This document shows, piece after piece, positions 1 through 17,832 of a stretch of DNA of 64,000 bases; the first letter of the stretch is position 1, and every line of letters starts with the position of its first letter. The translations under genes were made by a program, and so were the position numbers. The notes beneath the pieces were generated by a model that was given only the letters and a program-made list of their open reading frames with translations, ran no database searches and was not told where the DNA came from. Source of the stretch: Aphelenchoides besseyi (Eukaryota; Nematoda; Chromadorea; Rhabditida; Aphelenchoididae); contig JAMPIQ010000002.1 of the NCBI GenBank assembly GCA_024699855.1, forward strand, positions 3,782,001-3,846,000, written 5' to 3'.

Positions 1-46
1 AGTTGTTTGTTGCTTTCGAGTCTTCGATCATCATTCGAGTTCAATC

Positions 47-2061
47 ATGATTCTTAGATTGAGCTCAGTGTTGCTATTCTCTTGTCTATTGGTCGTTAGT
101 AATGCTCGAGTTCTAAACAACGCACAACTGAAGCCGGTACCTGTTTCCAATGCCTTTGATCCGGAATGTAATATGGATGTGCCCGAAATCATTAATCGAT
201 GGGGTTATCCGGCTGAAGAAATTTCTGTTGTAACCGAAGACAACTACATCTTGACTATGCATAGAATTCCATACGGACGAGACGGTAACCGAATGACTTT
301 TCTCAACAAGTATATCGATCATTTTGTTTAGGTCCAAGTCCAAATCGTCCTGTTATCTTTTTGCAACACGGATTGGAAGACAGCAGTTTCTCGTGGGTAG
401 CTAACTTGCCACATCAATCAGCAGGCAATTTATCGTTTTGTTAGCATAACTTTGCTTTAGGATTTATTTTTGCTGATGCCGGCTTCGATGTTTATCTCGG
501 CAATATGCGTGGAAACTTGTATTCTCGAGATCACACTCGACTCGATCCCAAATCCCACGAGTTTTGGGACTTTTCGTTTGATGAGGTTCATCGTTAAAGT
601 TGACTATACAATCAATTCGTCGCTTTAGATGGTCAAGTACGATTTGGACGCGCAAGTCAATGAAGCGTTGAAGCGAAGCAATCAATCTTCACTGTACTAT
701 GTCGGTCATTCGCAAGGAACATTAACGATGTTTTCGAAGTTGAGTCGCGATCCCATCTTCCACAGAAAAGTAGAGTTCAGACGTATGAAGTGGTCATTTA
801 AAGTTTTCAGATCAAAAAGTTCTTTGCGTTGGCGCCAGTTGGTATTAAACTCGTTCCAATATTTAACTCGAACTATCGATTTTAGGTACTGTAAAACACA
901 TTAAAGGAATGTTGCAAGTGTTGGCAGAGTTCTTGTTCGACGAGGTTAAATTCTTCTACTGGCTCTTCGGCGACGGTGAATTCATTCCAACAAATAAGCT
1001 TTTCAATTTGATTGCTGAGGTAAGAAAGGTTGAGTTATCTTAGTAATCATTCTTGTTTCAGTACGTTTGTGAGAGCAAACAAGGAACAGCATTTTGCGAC
1101 AATCTTTTGACTCTTATTATGGGAGTTGACTCAAATCAAATTAACGCAACTCGCAATGACGTTTATTTTACACACATTCCAGCAGGTACAAAGATTTTAC
1201 ACAACTAGAAGTCAATCAAAAACTGCTTTTAAGGTACTTCAACTAAGAATGTGATTCATTGGGCAAGTGTTCTAAATGTAAGCAATAAATTGATGTGATT
1301 TTTAGGTTCAAATGGTTCGTAGTGGTATTCTTCGTGAGTACGATTATGGATGGTCAAACGAGAAATACTATGGACGTAATGAACCGCCAGTTTACGATGT
1401 TAGTCAGGATCAGTGCGAAATCTACTTGTTTTGGTGTCCTGATGTGAGTATCGTTGATTATCTTGAATTAACATTTTCATGTTATAGGATTGGCTTGCTG
1501 ATGAAGCTGACATCGAAGGTTATCTGATTCCAGCACTCAAAAAGCAATATGTTGTGGTAAGTCGCTAAGCGAAATGTTTGTTCACCGTAGCCTCGTTGTT
1601 AGCAAGTTTCAAAGAACGATTGTTAGTTGTCGATTGAATTGCAAAAAATTAATTAGTTGCGGTGCCTTTGCGCTTATCAGAAACATTTTCACGAACTCCG
1701 CAGTTTCTATACATCAATTTTCATGTTAAAAGCACGTGATGCAAAGCGAAAGCGCAAAATTTTGTCGTACGATTTGTGGCTTTACGCAACGAATGGTCTT
1801 CTGGAAACGTCTGATTAGCGTCCTGTTTCGTTTATCGAAAACAATTGACTTCCTTGTAAGAGTCATTCATTGCATTCTTTTCAGAAAAACACCAAACTCG
1901 AGGATTTCAATCACATCGACTTCCTGGTTAGTTATACAAAGTAACCGGCATTCTTAATCAATGAATTTCAGTGGGGAATGCGAGCAGCGGACGAAGTCTA
2001 CAAACCGATTCTTGACGCCATCACAGACGATTTGAAGAAGCAGACAAATCCACTTGATTGA
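47..2061 (+). CDS. Acid lipase (alpha/beta-hydrolase, lysosomal/secreted type), multi-exon
   Basis: Hydrolyses ester bonds of triglycerides or cholesteryl esters, by family. The protein opens with a hydrophobic signal peptide ([17 protein letters not shown]), followed by the family N-terminal motif ([25 protein letters not shown]), [10 protein letters not shown], and the nucleophile elbow GHSQG near position 705. The late HIDFLWG block (about 1910-1980) carries the catalytic His. The last codons are at 2059-2061 and AATAAA is at 2115. About nine introns are short, except one of roughly 325 nt (about 1558-1884). The intron at about 426-462 seems to start with GC instead of GT (GCAATT..TTTAG), since only that junction keeps the frame through PHQSA/GFIF. 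Family length (about 400 aa) fits. C. elegans lipl genes are the closest group known to me; which member is unresolved. Confidence 0.9.
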
Positions 2062-2379
2062 TATTGCTGTCGTCTTAGATTATTTATTCTTTTGTAACTG
2101 TCTGTTGATGTAAAAATAAAGTATTCATGTGATACCTTCAATGAATGTGTGAGACAAATAATGGCTGCCACAATCTTTCCTATGATTCATTTGACGGTCG
2201 TCGTTGGAGTGACAGATGTTCCCGAACGAAACGTCCATTTTCTCTGCGATAAATAATTTCCCATTTTTAAGGTCGATTTCTCTGAAGACCTGCGAGATTC
2301 GTGGGTTCATTTGAAGAATTGTTCCGAATTCATTACGCTACGATTTCAGAATTTCATCGCAGTGGGTTAATTGGCCGAA

Positions 2380-4602
2380 ATGTCCGGAAACGGTGAAGGA
2401 GACCGAGGAAAGTTAGTTCGTCTCAGCGGACTTCCAGAAGACACAACCGAAAACGATGTTCGTGAGTTTCTGGGTATGAAATCGTAGTTCAGAACAACTA
2501 ATTCGGGTGTTCGTTTAGACAACATCAACATTTTGAACGTCTACTTCCCCAGAAACAACACCAACGATTGTTATATGGAGGTCGAAAGTAGTCAGAATCT
2601 GAACAAAATGCGTTGGAAGTACAACAGCCTCTTGAATAACAGCCGAATTCGATGTTGGTTTTCTTCTCTGTGTTGTTTCATTGTGTTATTTTAGATGATC
2701 TGGTGACAGAGGCTCACGAAATCAACAACGTTCTATTCTTCATGCATAGAAACAAACCGAAGAGAAGCTTCTATGGCGTGAGTCTCCGACGAATTCCGTT
2801 GCATTGGACCGAGATAGAAGTCGAAGAATTCTTGAGTATTAGCCTCTATTCGATGAGATTTGACCTTATCGCTTGTTGTTTCAGGATATCAAACTCAGGA
2901 GGTTGTCATCAATTGTGATCCAAGTCGAACGGCTGGCGAAGCTTATGTTCGTTTTGCAACCGGAGAGGATGTCAGCAGAACAATGCAACGGAGTGGACAA
3001 CATGTTGGAGTCAGGTTGATGATTGAATTTGTTTCTGTTGTTTGAGAGTCGATTTAGACGTCTGGAAGTGATTCGCGTGGATGAGCAGGAATTCATAGAA
3101 TACAAACGTCGAATGAGAGAGATTCAGGACGCTCAACGACAACCTTCGCCCATACGACAATTGCCACCGACTGTTCAACGAGCATCTCAATCCGGTCAAC
3201 AACCTCAGCAGATTTTTCAAAACTCAAAACCGACTATTCGAAAAACAACAGTTCGGTCAGCATCCTCTACCGACAGTTCGACGTTCACAGCAATCCGTTC
3301 AACAACCGATTCGATCGACTCAACAATCACAAGCGACTGTTCAAAAACACCAGCAGTCTTTTCAACGTTCTCAACCATTTGTTCAACGAAAACAACCACC
3401 TCAACCCTTGGAACAACCAAGTCGTCAAGGTTACGAGCCGTTTAATCACGAACCATCGACCAGCTCAGTCGACATAAACAACAGTCAACAGAATCACGTA
3501 CCACAACAAAGAAAACTTTCACGTGAAGAACAAGAAGCAGAAGACGCGAAAAACGAAACATCAGAAGAAGAACTGGACGAAGAAAACGATCAACAATCTT
3601 CCGCGACTCGAATACGAACTGCTGTACGATGGTAGACACTACTCGGCGAAAATGGCGTCCATCGCTTATGAGATTCGTCGAACTGCGATAACACGTGCTC
3701 ATTTGGGTGGTTACAACAGATTCGAAGAGTTGGACATAGAGCTTTTTCAAGACGTCTTGGTTTATGGATCACGAATGGCCGAGCTTATGGGTTATCCGTC
3801 TTTTGAAGCGATGTGTTTGAACGCGCCGGAAATCGTTGAGCTCTTCACGTGGAAACGTTCTCGTCAAGAGTTCAATGGCCGTGTTTTCTACAAGATCGAA
3901 AACTTCACGGCCATAATTCCGAAAACGTACCAACATCTCTGCGAACTTCAGAAGCAGCGATTGGAAAACAACAACAATGATCCCACGTGGAAGTTCGTGT
4001 TGCGTTATCGAGACAAAGGCGAGTTTCCGACGAATCAGGAATTGGCGGTAAGATCTCAAAGCACATCGAAACAAACGATCGATTTTAGTTTCGTCTTCGT
4101 CTTTGTGAATCCCTCTTCCAATGCAATGGAATGCGCACTTACATTCCTCTCGCAGCTCTTCAAAAGAAACACGAAGATATTCACGGAGAGAAGCTGAATA
4201 CCGATGTAAGTTCAGTCACTTTGTTTTGAACTGTTCGGCTTCCAGACATATCGCCGATTCACTCCATTCAAAACGGATGTCAATGTGCAGCGCATCATGA
4301 AAGTGTGATGACATTCTGCTTTCGTATACTTTTTTTCATGTTGTAGGAACGATTTCACTGGGAGATTTCTGCTAGACACAACGACTCGAAGAACAATCTC
4401 GAGTTTAAGCTACTCCATGCACCGGACTGTAAGCTTATTCTATCAACTAAAATGGTTTGTTTTAGTTCTTCGACAATGCTATGACTCGCTGAAACGTTTT
4501 CGTGACGATTATAAGAAAGGAGGTTCACGTGTAAATGAGGAAAGCGATGAGGAGCAAGGAGAATATGGGACGATACGAGTGCGTCACAGACACAAAAATT
4601 AA
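2380..4602 (+). CDS. RNA-binding protein with two RRM-like domains and a Q-rich linker; reading frame slips twice
   Basis: The start at 2380 opens MSGNGEGDRGKLVRLSGLPE, an RRM beta1/helix1-like block. A second RRM-like domain begins with YGVSLRRIPLHWTEIEVEEF (2780-3060). A Gln/Ser-rich acidic linker follows, then a conserved-looking globular block (about 3605-4190: GRHYSAKMASIAYEIRR, YGSRMAELMGYPSFEA) and a charged C-terminus ending at 4602. The second half could be a LOTUS/OST-HTH-like fold, but I am not sure. The coding frame changes near 3200-3230 and again near 3600, each by +1, without a credible intron at either place. The rest is clean, so these could be assembly indels or real damage. 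It starts 318 bp after the lipase and ends 146 bp before hexokinase on the same strand, a spacing that would fit a nematode operon. Confidence 0.7.
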
Positions 4603-4748
4603 TATGTATTATATTGTTTATGTTTGTATTTGGTGCTAAAACTTAATCTTAATTGTTGTTTATAAATGATTGTTACAAGTGGAGTGTCATTCGATCGTCA
4701 TTTCTCGACTCTGTTCGGTCGTTTGTTTTTGGCTCTTCGATTGTTGAG

Positions 4749-6552
4749 ATGCATGACAACGAGAATCACCATTCGGCTCGTTTGAATGCCATGCTCAAAC
4801 TGCAGAGCCTGCACAAACGTTCGACCGATGACGTCAAACACACCGAGAATGTGAGTTTGCGTTTCAACTGTTGAATACAAGTGAGTTGAGGTCCAAAACG
4901 AGTGCAAATGTTTCGAGTTGTCGGACGATCAACTGCGTTCGATTATGCAGAAACTGGATGCGGGAATCGAAGAGGGTTTGGATCCACAAACCGGTTTGTT
5001 TCGATCTCATGTCTTTCCATCTTGATCGTTTTGACTTCAGCTCCAAAAGCCGCAGTGAAAATGTTACCGTCGTATGTTCGAGCGATTCCGAACGGCAGCG
5101 AACGTGGAGACTTTTTGGCTCTTGATTTAGGTGGCACAAATTTCCGTGTGCTTTTGATTCGTTTGGAAGCTTCGAAGTCGGACATCAGCAGTCGAATCTT
5201 TCGTGTTCCTGATCATGTAATGAAAGGAACCGGTGAAGCTGTAAGTGGACAAGAGCGACTGGTTGATTGCTTCTTTGTAGTTGTTCGATCACATAGCGAG
5301 TTGTTTGGCACGTTTTATGGAAGATCATCAGTTGAAAGGAGCAACTCGACTTCCGTTGGGTTTCACGTTTTCGTTTCCGTGCAAACAAGAGGGTTTAACT
5401 CAAGCTCGTCTACTCAATTGGACCAAAGGATTCAACGCTTCGGGAGTTGTGGGCAAGGACGTTGTGACGATGTTACGTGAGGCTTGTAAACGTCGAGGAG
5501 TATGTTGCCGGCTATTGTTTCGTCAATTGTGTTCAGGACATTGACTTGGACGTGGCTGCTGTTTTGAACGATACGACCGGCACAATGATGGCTTGCGGAT
5601 TTCAAGAGCCGACGTGTGGTTGTGGTGTAATTTGTGGAACGGGTACGAATGCCTGTTATATGGAGAAAACTGAGCGAATTCTTAAAATGAAGAGCGAATT
5701 GGCGGCTTCCAAAAATGAGGGTCTTCCGAATGAAGTGAGTTGAAAGTGACGAATTGAAATTCATGTTCGTCAGATGATCGTCAATACTGAATGGGGAGCA
5801 TTTGGAGACGATGGAGCGTTGGATTTTGTTCGTACGAAATACGATAAGTTGTTGGACAAAGCGACCATCAATCCGGGACGTCAATTGTTCGAGAAGATGA
5901 TCTCCGGAATGTTTTTGGGCGAATTGGTTCGCGTCGTGTTGGAACGATTGGCGCGTAGTGGTAATTTGTTCAATGGAGTTGCCAGTGCCGTTTCAACTCC
6001 GGGTTCATTTCCGACCAAGTATGTTTCGGAGATTGCAGTCGAATTGCAACAAGACGAAGAGAATCAGTTTTTGAAGACACAACAAGTAAGCTCACAGTTC
6101 GACATGAATTGATTGTTTGGTTTTGGATTCTAGAAGAAATTGGATGCGATCTGGTGACTCCAACCGACTGCTACAACGTTGCGTATGTTTGTACGATCAT
6201 CAGCGATCGGGCCGCCTATTTGTGTGCTGCCGGAATATCGACTTTGATACGTCGAATGCACAAACCGTACGTGACGGTTGGAGTCGATGGATCGGTTTTT
6301 CGTTTTTCATCCGACGTTTATGTACCTCTTGGAATCCAAAATCGACGATCTGCTCAACGACGATGCACTCGATGTAATTTTGATGTTGAGTCACGAATTG
6401 ATTCTTGTTTTCAGTTCCAATTGATGCTCTCGGAAGATGGAAGTGGAGTGGGAGCCGCGTTGGTTGCCGCAGTTTCTACTCGATTGTCCCAAGAGAGTTC
6501 GGCCAACTGTTTGCTCAAGTACCAAGAGTCGTTGAAATCTCGTTCGAATTGA
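4749..6552 (+). CDS. Hexokinase
   Basis: Phosphorylates glucose and other hexoses with ATP, the first step of glycolysis in the cytosol. Start at 4749 ([15 protein letters not shown]). Clear family motifs in order: phosphate-1 loop [15 protein letters not shown] (about 5115), sugar-binding [11 protein letters not shown] (about 5360), LNWTKGF, catalytic-Asp region [13 protein letters not shown] (about 5565), [25 protein letters not shown] (about 5785), and the C-terminal [16 protein letters not shown] (about 6425). Total length of about 460-490 aa fits a single-lobe 50-kDa hexokinase. Introns are about 40-50 nt. AATAAA lies at 6559. It follows the RRM gene by only 146 bp. The last bases and 3' flank are duplicated near 10.55 kb. 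Confidence 0.95.
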
Positions 6553-6690
6553 TCTTTGAAATAAATCTCTATAATTGATTGTATGTCGTCTAAGATTTTA
6601 TTTTCAATAATGATCTTAATGATCACATGTAATGTTCATGGAATCTGCCAACAAGTCTTTTCCGCTTCGATAAAACTGATCACACAACTA
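6530..6690 (+). repeat. Hexokinase 3' end and downstream flank, source copy of a duplicated block
   Basis: About 150 bp around the hexokinase stop codon and polyadenylation signal recur at about 10545-10695 in the same orientation. Shared words include GAAATAAATCTCTATAATTG and AATCACATGTGATG/ATCACATGTAATG-type stretches, with scattered substitutions of roughly 12-15 percent by eye. The remaining 6690-7186 holds no gene I can support. Confidence 0.75.
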
Positions 6691-7186
6691 AGAATCAATA
6701 GAATTTGTGCGCAAGCAATCTGTTCCTTCAATCTGTAAACGTTCTTGACAGGAATTACAAGTGAGAGCGAAGGATTAAACAATTATAATACCATAGCTTT
6801 AACAATAACACGTGTAGTCCGCTTTAAAGGATTTCAATTTCCTTTTTATCAACTGGTTCTCAGTGACCGTAAGCAATTGCGAAAGGTCACTGCATTATAA
6901 AGATGTGTTACGAATCTTACCTCGCGGACATATCACATATCGAACCTACGAACAACATAATAAACGCCCTATGGTCGAAAATGCCGAGCAAACCTAAATC
7001 GTCCTCAAAAAGCCGCTTCTTTCAACGCTAACATTGCTGATTTATGTAGCGATTATTAAGATAGACCCTTAATTTTCTAATTGCCGTGAAAATTTGTCTT
7101 TTACTTCGTTTTTTTGTTTGTTACTGTACTGATGAACTTAACTTTAGAAGTTTCCACATCAAAAGCCATAAGATATTGATAGCAAT

Positions 7187-7516
7187 ATGGCCATTAGAAC
7201 TTATCGCAGGTAATTAAGTTTTGTTACATTTTTTCTTATTTGTTTTAGAAATTATAACGCGTTATCAACCGAAGTTCAAAAATTGGCCGCCCACGAAAGA
7301 AGTCGCCAACATTCTGATGAAAAGAAGGGACGACGAGAAGCTGAGACGATGGAACAACAACAAGCAGCAAAGGCCAAGAGATTGGAAAAAGTCAACCGAC
7401 TACTTCAGCGGCAAAAAGCAGTTCGACTTGCTGCACGAGAACGATTGGCAAAGGAACGAGCGGAAAAGCTGCAACGCAGAGAACAAGCGATGAAAAGGAA
7501 ACGCGACAAATTTTAA
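7187..7516 (+). CDS. Small basic coiled-coil protein, two exons
   Basis: ATG at 7187. A 23-nt first exon (MAIRTYR) joins across an intron of about 41 nt ending TTTTAG at 7250 to an exon ending in TAA at 7516, giving about 97 residues. Almost the whole chain is one charged amphipathic helix rich in Arg, Lys, Gln, Ala and Glu (KRLEKVNRLLQRQKAVRLAA, RAEKLQRREQAMKRKRDKF), so a coiled coil or an RNA/ribosome-associated helix is likely. AATAAA follows at 7558. I do not recognise the family. No membrane or signal segment is visible. The gene stands alone, about 630 bp after hexokinase. Confidence 0.6.
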
Positions 7517-7917
7517 AAGAATTTTATTGGTGCATATTGTAATTTTTTTATTTTTTAAATAAAGGCTGAATATTGTTCAAATCGAAAGTATAAGCAATCT
7601 TGTAACTGCTGTTAAATTAGTCGGCTCGAGTCCAACAAAACCACCGACAAATGGCCTTTCACTATCGGTTTGTAATTGATTCGTCCAAGTTCGAAAGGCA
7701 CAAAAATTCGGTTTAGAGAATATCTCTTATCAGTAAGAGAATCGACTGTGATTCTTTCAAAATACACTTATTGCTATTCTCCAATGTTTATCAACTTAAC
7801 CTTTATTGTACATGTAGATTTCGTGTAAATGGATCATAAATAATGTTCTACTTTCTGCAAAGAAAGGCCTTAAAAGTAGGGATTTGTTTTAAAGTATCCG
7901 AAGAACAAACTTGGAAG

Positions 7918-8214
7918 CTATCTGCTGAAGAACGTTGATAGAACGGTCATTTCAATTGTGTTGGCTTTTTTCAAGATTACGAATCGATAGCCAATCGAGC
8001 AAATCAACATGTCAGTGGTACTGAATGAAAGAATGAAAGAATCAAGAATTGAAGTGTTTTGAACTTTTAAAATAGTAAAACCCGCCCATAACACGAAGTT
8101 AATACCAAGTTCCGTAGCAATAGCCAAAGCCGTCAATTTGTTTGCTCTGCGGTTGTTGTAATGTTGAACACTTTTGTGAATGTGACGGTAAGAAACAAGC
8201 TTGTACCTCGACAA
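7918..8214 (-). pseudogene. Fragment of a nematode seven-TM chemoreceptor
   Basis: One open stretch of about 98 codons contains HKSVQHYNNRRANKLTALAI followed by two hydrophobic segments (ATELGINFVLWAGF and SFSTTDMLICSIGYRFVI). This layout resembles TM6-TM7 of worm serpentine receptors, with the cytoplasmic basic loop before TM6. No upstream exons for TM1-TM5 appear on the minus strand before the next feature at 8301, so it looks like a truncated relic. A very short unannotated real gene is less likely. Confidence 0.4.
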
Positions 8215-8300
8215 TAAAAATTCACGTTGTTATTGACTAGAACGTCGACTCACCAAAGGACAAATGCCCACTTGCCGAACACGAACACTGAATTGATCCC

Positions 8301-8890
8301 ATGGAAAAAACGGTGATTGTCATTAACGACACTGTAAGTTTGTAAACTATTTGGTTATATTAGCCTCTTCGTTTGTAGACGACGATGTCCGCACAATAAA
8401 ATACGATTGTGGGCAGAAATGCGACCTTATCTCAAAAATGAACGGCGCAACAAATGGAAGGATTAGTTTTATTCAACAGAGTTTTCATCATTGAAGACCG
8501 AGTTCGAGGAGATGATTGATGATGTTTATGGAGAAACAGCACGTAAACATCTTCTCAAAACGCAACTGAACATTCTGCTGTCACCCAAGCTACCCGGTAA
8601 GCATTGCATTTATCGAATTACACCAATTAACCGTTTTAGATCCGTGTGACGCTTGTAAGAGACTAAATGCCCAAGCAAAAGGACCAAGCGTTCTGGACAA
8701 GTGATTTCTTTCAGCAAACGATTGGCTTACCTCACTAACACCGTCTATCAGAGAAGAAACAGCGTCTTGAGGAAGAGAACTGCGCCGAAAGTGGTAAGTC
8801 ATTTAGTATCAAATTAACGCTATCCATTGTAGATAAGAACCGCAACTACAAACTAATAGAAAATGGAGCAGTGCCTTTAGCTGATTAGCA
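8301..8890 (+). pseudogene. Degenerate multi-exon gene, possibly saposin-like
   Basis: An ATG at 8301 is followed by plausible short introns (GTAAGTTTG..TTTGTAG and GTAAGCATT..GTTTTAG). The pieces around them show paired-cysteine words (YDCGQKCDLISKM near 8400; DPCDACKRLNAQ near 8640) like those of saposin-fold peptides. Frames do not join: the first intron junction runs into TAA, and another stop follows within each piece. The neighbouring gene at 9923 is saposin-like, which supports a decayed paralogue. The stretch 8890-9500 shows further intron-like scraps but nothing I can assemble. Confidence 0.25.
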
Positions 8891-9529
8891 AGCTTTTAAT
8901 CGTACCATACTGCGAGTTGTATCATTCGATTCTTCATTCATACTTTTGACTCTAGTGGCTAGCAACTAAAAAACAAACATCCGTGAAGATTGACTCACGA
9001 CCACAGACGAACTTAAGGCCAACATTGCCGATGTAAGTTGTTTTTACAATAACATTACACTATTTTCACTTAGTTGTCAGAAGAAAAAAGCTTGGTTTTT
9101 GTATCAGCAAATAGGATGGAATGCGATGTTATAACCTTGAGAATTGCCAAACAACGTTTACGTCCGGTATTGGCATCTGTGGGTTTACCATATACAGGAA
9201 TGGCAATGTTGTGGTAAATGCGTAGAATGAAACACGACACAATGTGCAGTAATTGCTTCGTTCGCTATAAGTCACTTTAATTATATTTCCTTATTTTAGT
9301 TGGAGTCATTTAACAAACAAGGAACTGCCCACCTCGTCTCAACTCTATGGAACAAGACAACAAGTTACTCTTAAACCCGCTGAAAACTGTGGGTCTCTAA
9401 TTCAAACCAACTCTGCTTTTTAATTCCAACGTTCGTAGAGTAATCGGTCTATACCTAACTCTTAAATGGTTCTAGTTTCTGAAACTAAACTTCTGCATCT
9501 TTTTATTCTTCAAGTTACTTGATTATGAG

Positions 9530-9610
9530 ACGGAAATAACATGTTGTGAGACGCTTGTCGGACTGAATTTGAATGCAATTCAAAAGCGAATTGACGAAAT
9601 GATCCACGAT
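9530..9610 (+). pseudogene. Relic of a saposin-like gene
   Basis: The stretch at 9555-9596 reads GLNLNAIQKRI in one frame. It is nearly base-for-base the same as 10300-10345 in the intact saposin-like gene (shared word TTGAATTTGAATGCAATTC), preceded in both by a Cys codon and a CTCGGA/GTCGGA step. Flanks on both sides do not continue the gene, so only a short piece of a second copy survives. Confidence 0.55.
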
Positions 9611-9922
9611 CTAGTGATTGGGAGTTTTTGTGTGAACAGATAAAGTTCTCACGCGTATACCGACTAATTCTCTTTTTGAATAGAAAATCTGAAGCAAAGT
9701 TAGTAGTCCAAAGTTCGTTTGTGATTAAGCAAAATTCTGTCGGGCACACGGACAACGCATTGAAATGTAATCGAAATCTTTTCCCTTCTACTTTCTCCTA
9801 CTACACAAATATTACTGTGTTCTTGTTTGTCTTAAATATGTCCTTCAGGCATGTTGTTATTGATCTTTTCAAAGTATAAATTGAACTCACGATGTAGAAC
9901 GTTGACTACTTTAGTATCAAAA

Positions 9923-10409
9923 ATGAAGTTTCTTACGTTTACTGTGTGTCTTATCGGAGTGTTTAGCGGAATTCAATCTTCTAATCAAATGTCTTCGGAT
10001 CTCTTGCAATTGTTGGCTCGCGATCCTGTGTTTGTTGGAAAGTTCGAAATTAGCAAATTTATGTGCGCCAGCTGTCGACAACTCGTGAGTGTGGCTACCC
10101 ACTTCATTCAATTGAACAACCAGAGCAATTCGGGACTTCAAGAGTTTTTCGCTCAACAGCACTATTTCGAAGACTTTAAGGTTGGTTAGCAATTGCAAGC
10201 CAACACAAAATCTTTCGTTTCCATTTCAGAGCGCTTGTAAACACGAGTTCTTGGCCAGTGGAGCAAACGCTGGTCAATTTTTTGCCTGCGAGATAGTTCT
10301 CGGATTGAATTTGAATGCAATTCAAAAGCGAATTGTTGAAGTGGGTGTCGAGTTAGCGAGCATCGAAAACAAGTTATGTTTCGAGCAAGGACTTCGATTT
10401 TGTTCGTGA
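9923..10409 (+). CDS. Secreted saposin-like (SapB-type) protein, two exons
   Basis: ATG at 9923 opens a clear signal peptide (MKFLTFTVCLIGVFSGIQSS). One intron (about 10181-10230, GTTGGT..TTTCAG) is removed between FEDFK and SACKHEF. The mature part of about 120 residues shows the SapB-like spacing of Cys residues: CASC near the start, CKHEFL, ACEIVLGLNLNA in the middle, then LCFEQGLRFCS at the end. Such proteins bind lipids or membranes, and in worms many act as secreted amoebapore-like or intestinal proteins. Length suits a single saposin domain. A fragmentary second copy lies about 700 bp upstream. Confidence 0.75.
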
Positions 10410-10544
10410 TTATTTGTGTCGAACGTCATAAACGAGTATTCGTCTACAATCTCTGACATTCATACCAAGAAATTAAACAAAATCAGAATGCAAGGATATA
10501 AATTCAATTAACCACTGGAATTAAGTCAACGGTTTATAGGGTCC

Positions 10545-10695
10545 TTGAAATCTTGTTCGAGTTGATCTTTGAAATAAATCTCTATAATTGATTGAATGTC
10601 GTTTAAGCTTCTTTTTCAATAATGACCTTAATAATCACATGTGATGTCCATGGAATCGGCTAGCAAGTCTTTTCTGCTTTGATATGAATAATCAG
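10545..10695 (+). repeat. Displaced copy of the hexokinase 3' end
   Basis: This block matches 6530-6690 in the same orientation, including the last hexokinase codons, the AATAAA signal and the downstream flank. It sits between the saposin-like gene and the convergent ABC transporter stop at 10723. It may therefore serve as 3' flank for either neighbour. No upstream hexokinase exon accompanies it. Confidence 0.75.
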
Positions 10696-10722
10696 TTCAG
10701 CAATAAACAATTTCAACAACAA

Positions 10723-16404
<5,682 letters not shown>

Positions 16405-16733
16405 TTCGTTTTAAATCAGAAACCACAACAAAGAAATCAACAGTAACCGACTCAATAGGAGCTCACTTGTTAAGCACAACCGCCTCCTCTAGAGGCGACT
16501 TCACACACTGAACTCTCGGGTCGCTATCACGAGAAAGTGCTTTCGCTTTCGTTGCGAAATCGCGTACACGTGCAAACGAACGGGTGTGTGTCTCAATGTG
16601 CTCGGTCATTTTGTCGTCAGAGCAAACACTATTTTCGTGCTTTAATTTGCACACCAAACTACAGACTATGAGCTGCTATGATTCTTTATCGACTAATTAG
16701 CTAACGACCGCAGAAATCTTTTGATCCAATCAG

Positions 16734-17320
16734 TTGAAAACTTCACAATCGGCACGTATAAGTGTCTGCGTCAAGACGACAGTACCGAAGAAAAACGTAA
16801 TTAAAGTAAGGAAAATTGGTTTACAGGACTGTTACGAAAAGAAACTGGGTTTTGAAAGACGATCATCGACAACTTCGTACGTTCTCACGCCAATCGGTCA
16901 AACTGCGACGCAATTGGTAATTGTTCAACCGGAAAGTGCACGTCTAAACAACGAAACAAAGGCGATCTGCATTTTGCTTCTGCAATCCATGGAATCAGCC
17001 ACATATGTAAACGAATGTTTTCAACTACCCGGGTATCTACCGATCGCTATGGATTGCCAACACTTCGACTTCGCATTACAAGTTCATTCAGAAGTCACTC
17101 GTTTAGTTCAAAACGCGAGAAAAGAGGTCCAAACACTTGCAAGTTAACCGTTTCATTAAACAGCTTCCATCTCCGCATTTTCAGCCACCAGTTATTAACG
17201 AACTTCTGCGACTTGTCCAATCAATCGAACAATACCAGCTCCCCTTCTTTCAACTCATTTGACCAAGATCTTTTTTCCGGATATCAATTTCCAGGGATTG
17301 CAATTTCTACCGAGAACTAA
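16734..17320 (+). other. Open stretch of unknown coding status
   Basis: A frame of 137 codons at 16734-17147 (SSTTSYVLTPIGQTATQLV, NETKAICILLLQSMESATY) is interruptible by an intron-like GTAATT..TTTACAG near 16797-16831. No ATG opens it, although an acceptor-like AATCAG precedes. An overlapping frame continues to 17320. It may be internal exons of an unrecognised gene or a relic. The following 17321-17830 shows nothing supportable. Confidence 0.2.
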
Positions 17321-17832
17321 CTTTAACTCGAGATTCCCGTTTATCTCTTTTTCACAAGTTCATGATCGTAATGAGGGTCTTTGTGGAAGCTCACACAACA
17401 ATAAGTTTGTGTTCTCATTTCGAGATTATTTGTCGATTTCTGGACTTTTACTGACGATTGAAACGCAAAGTTTCTATAATTAGAACGAGCCAGCAACAAA
17501 ATGTCGGCTTCTATAGAACACTCAAAACGTACGGTAGATGATTCAATTTAATGAATTTGTTTATGACTTCTATTGCTCGAAGGAAAATTGGACGATGTTT
17601 CTAACACAATTCTGCCGCATGTTCTTGTTCCACATTGGTTTGCATAAACCAAATTGAAGTTGGTACGAATTTCCAATTTACATGCTCCGAACATCAACCA
17701 ACAACTCGACACAGTTCGAGCTCTTTCTTTGTTCGTTTATTTCACCTGCTTCCGAACATTCGAGTTTCCATTTTGGTGTCGCACAGTAACCGATTCCAAA
17801 GTTTTTGGTTATCAATTTCGCTGAATCATTCA

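Noticed and set aside
16463..16609. Minus-strand ORF MTEHIETHTRSFARV upstream of ABCC
   Set aside because: Short, no motif, no splice partner; probably 5' flank.
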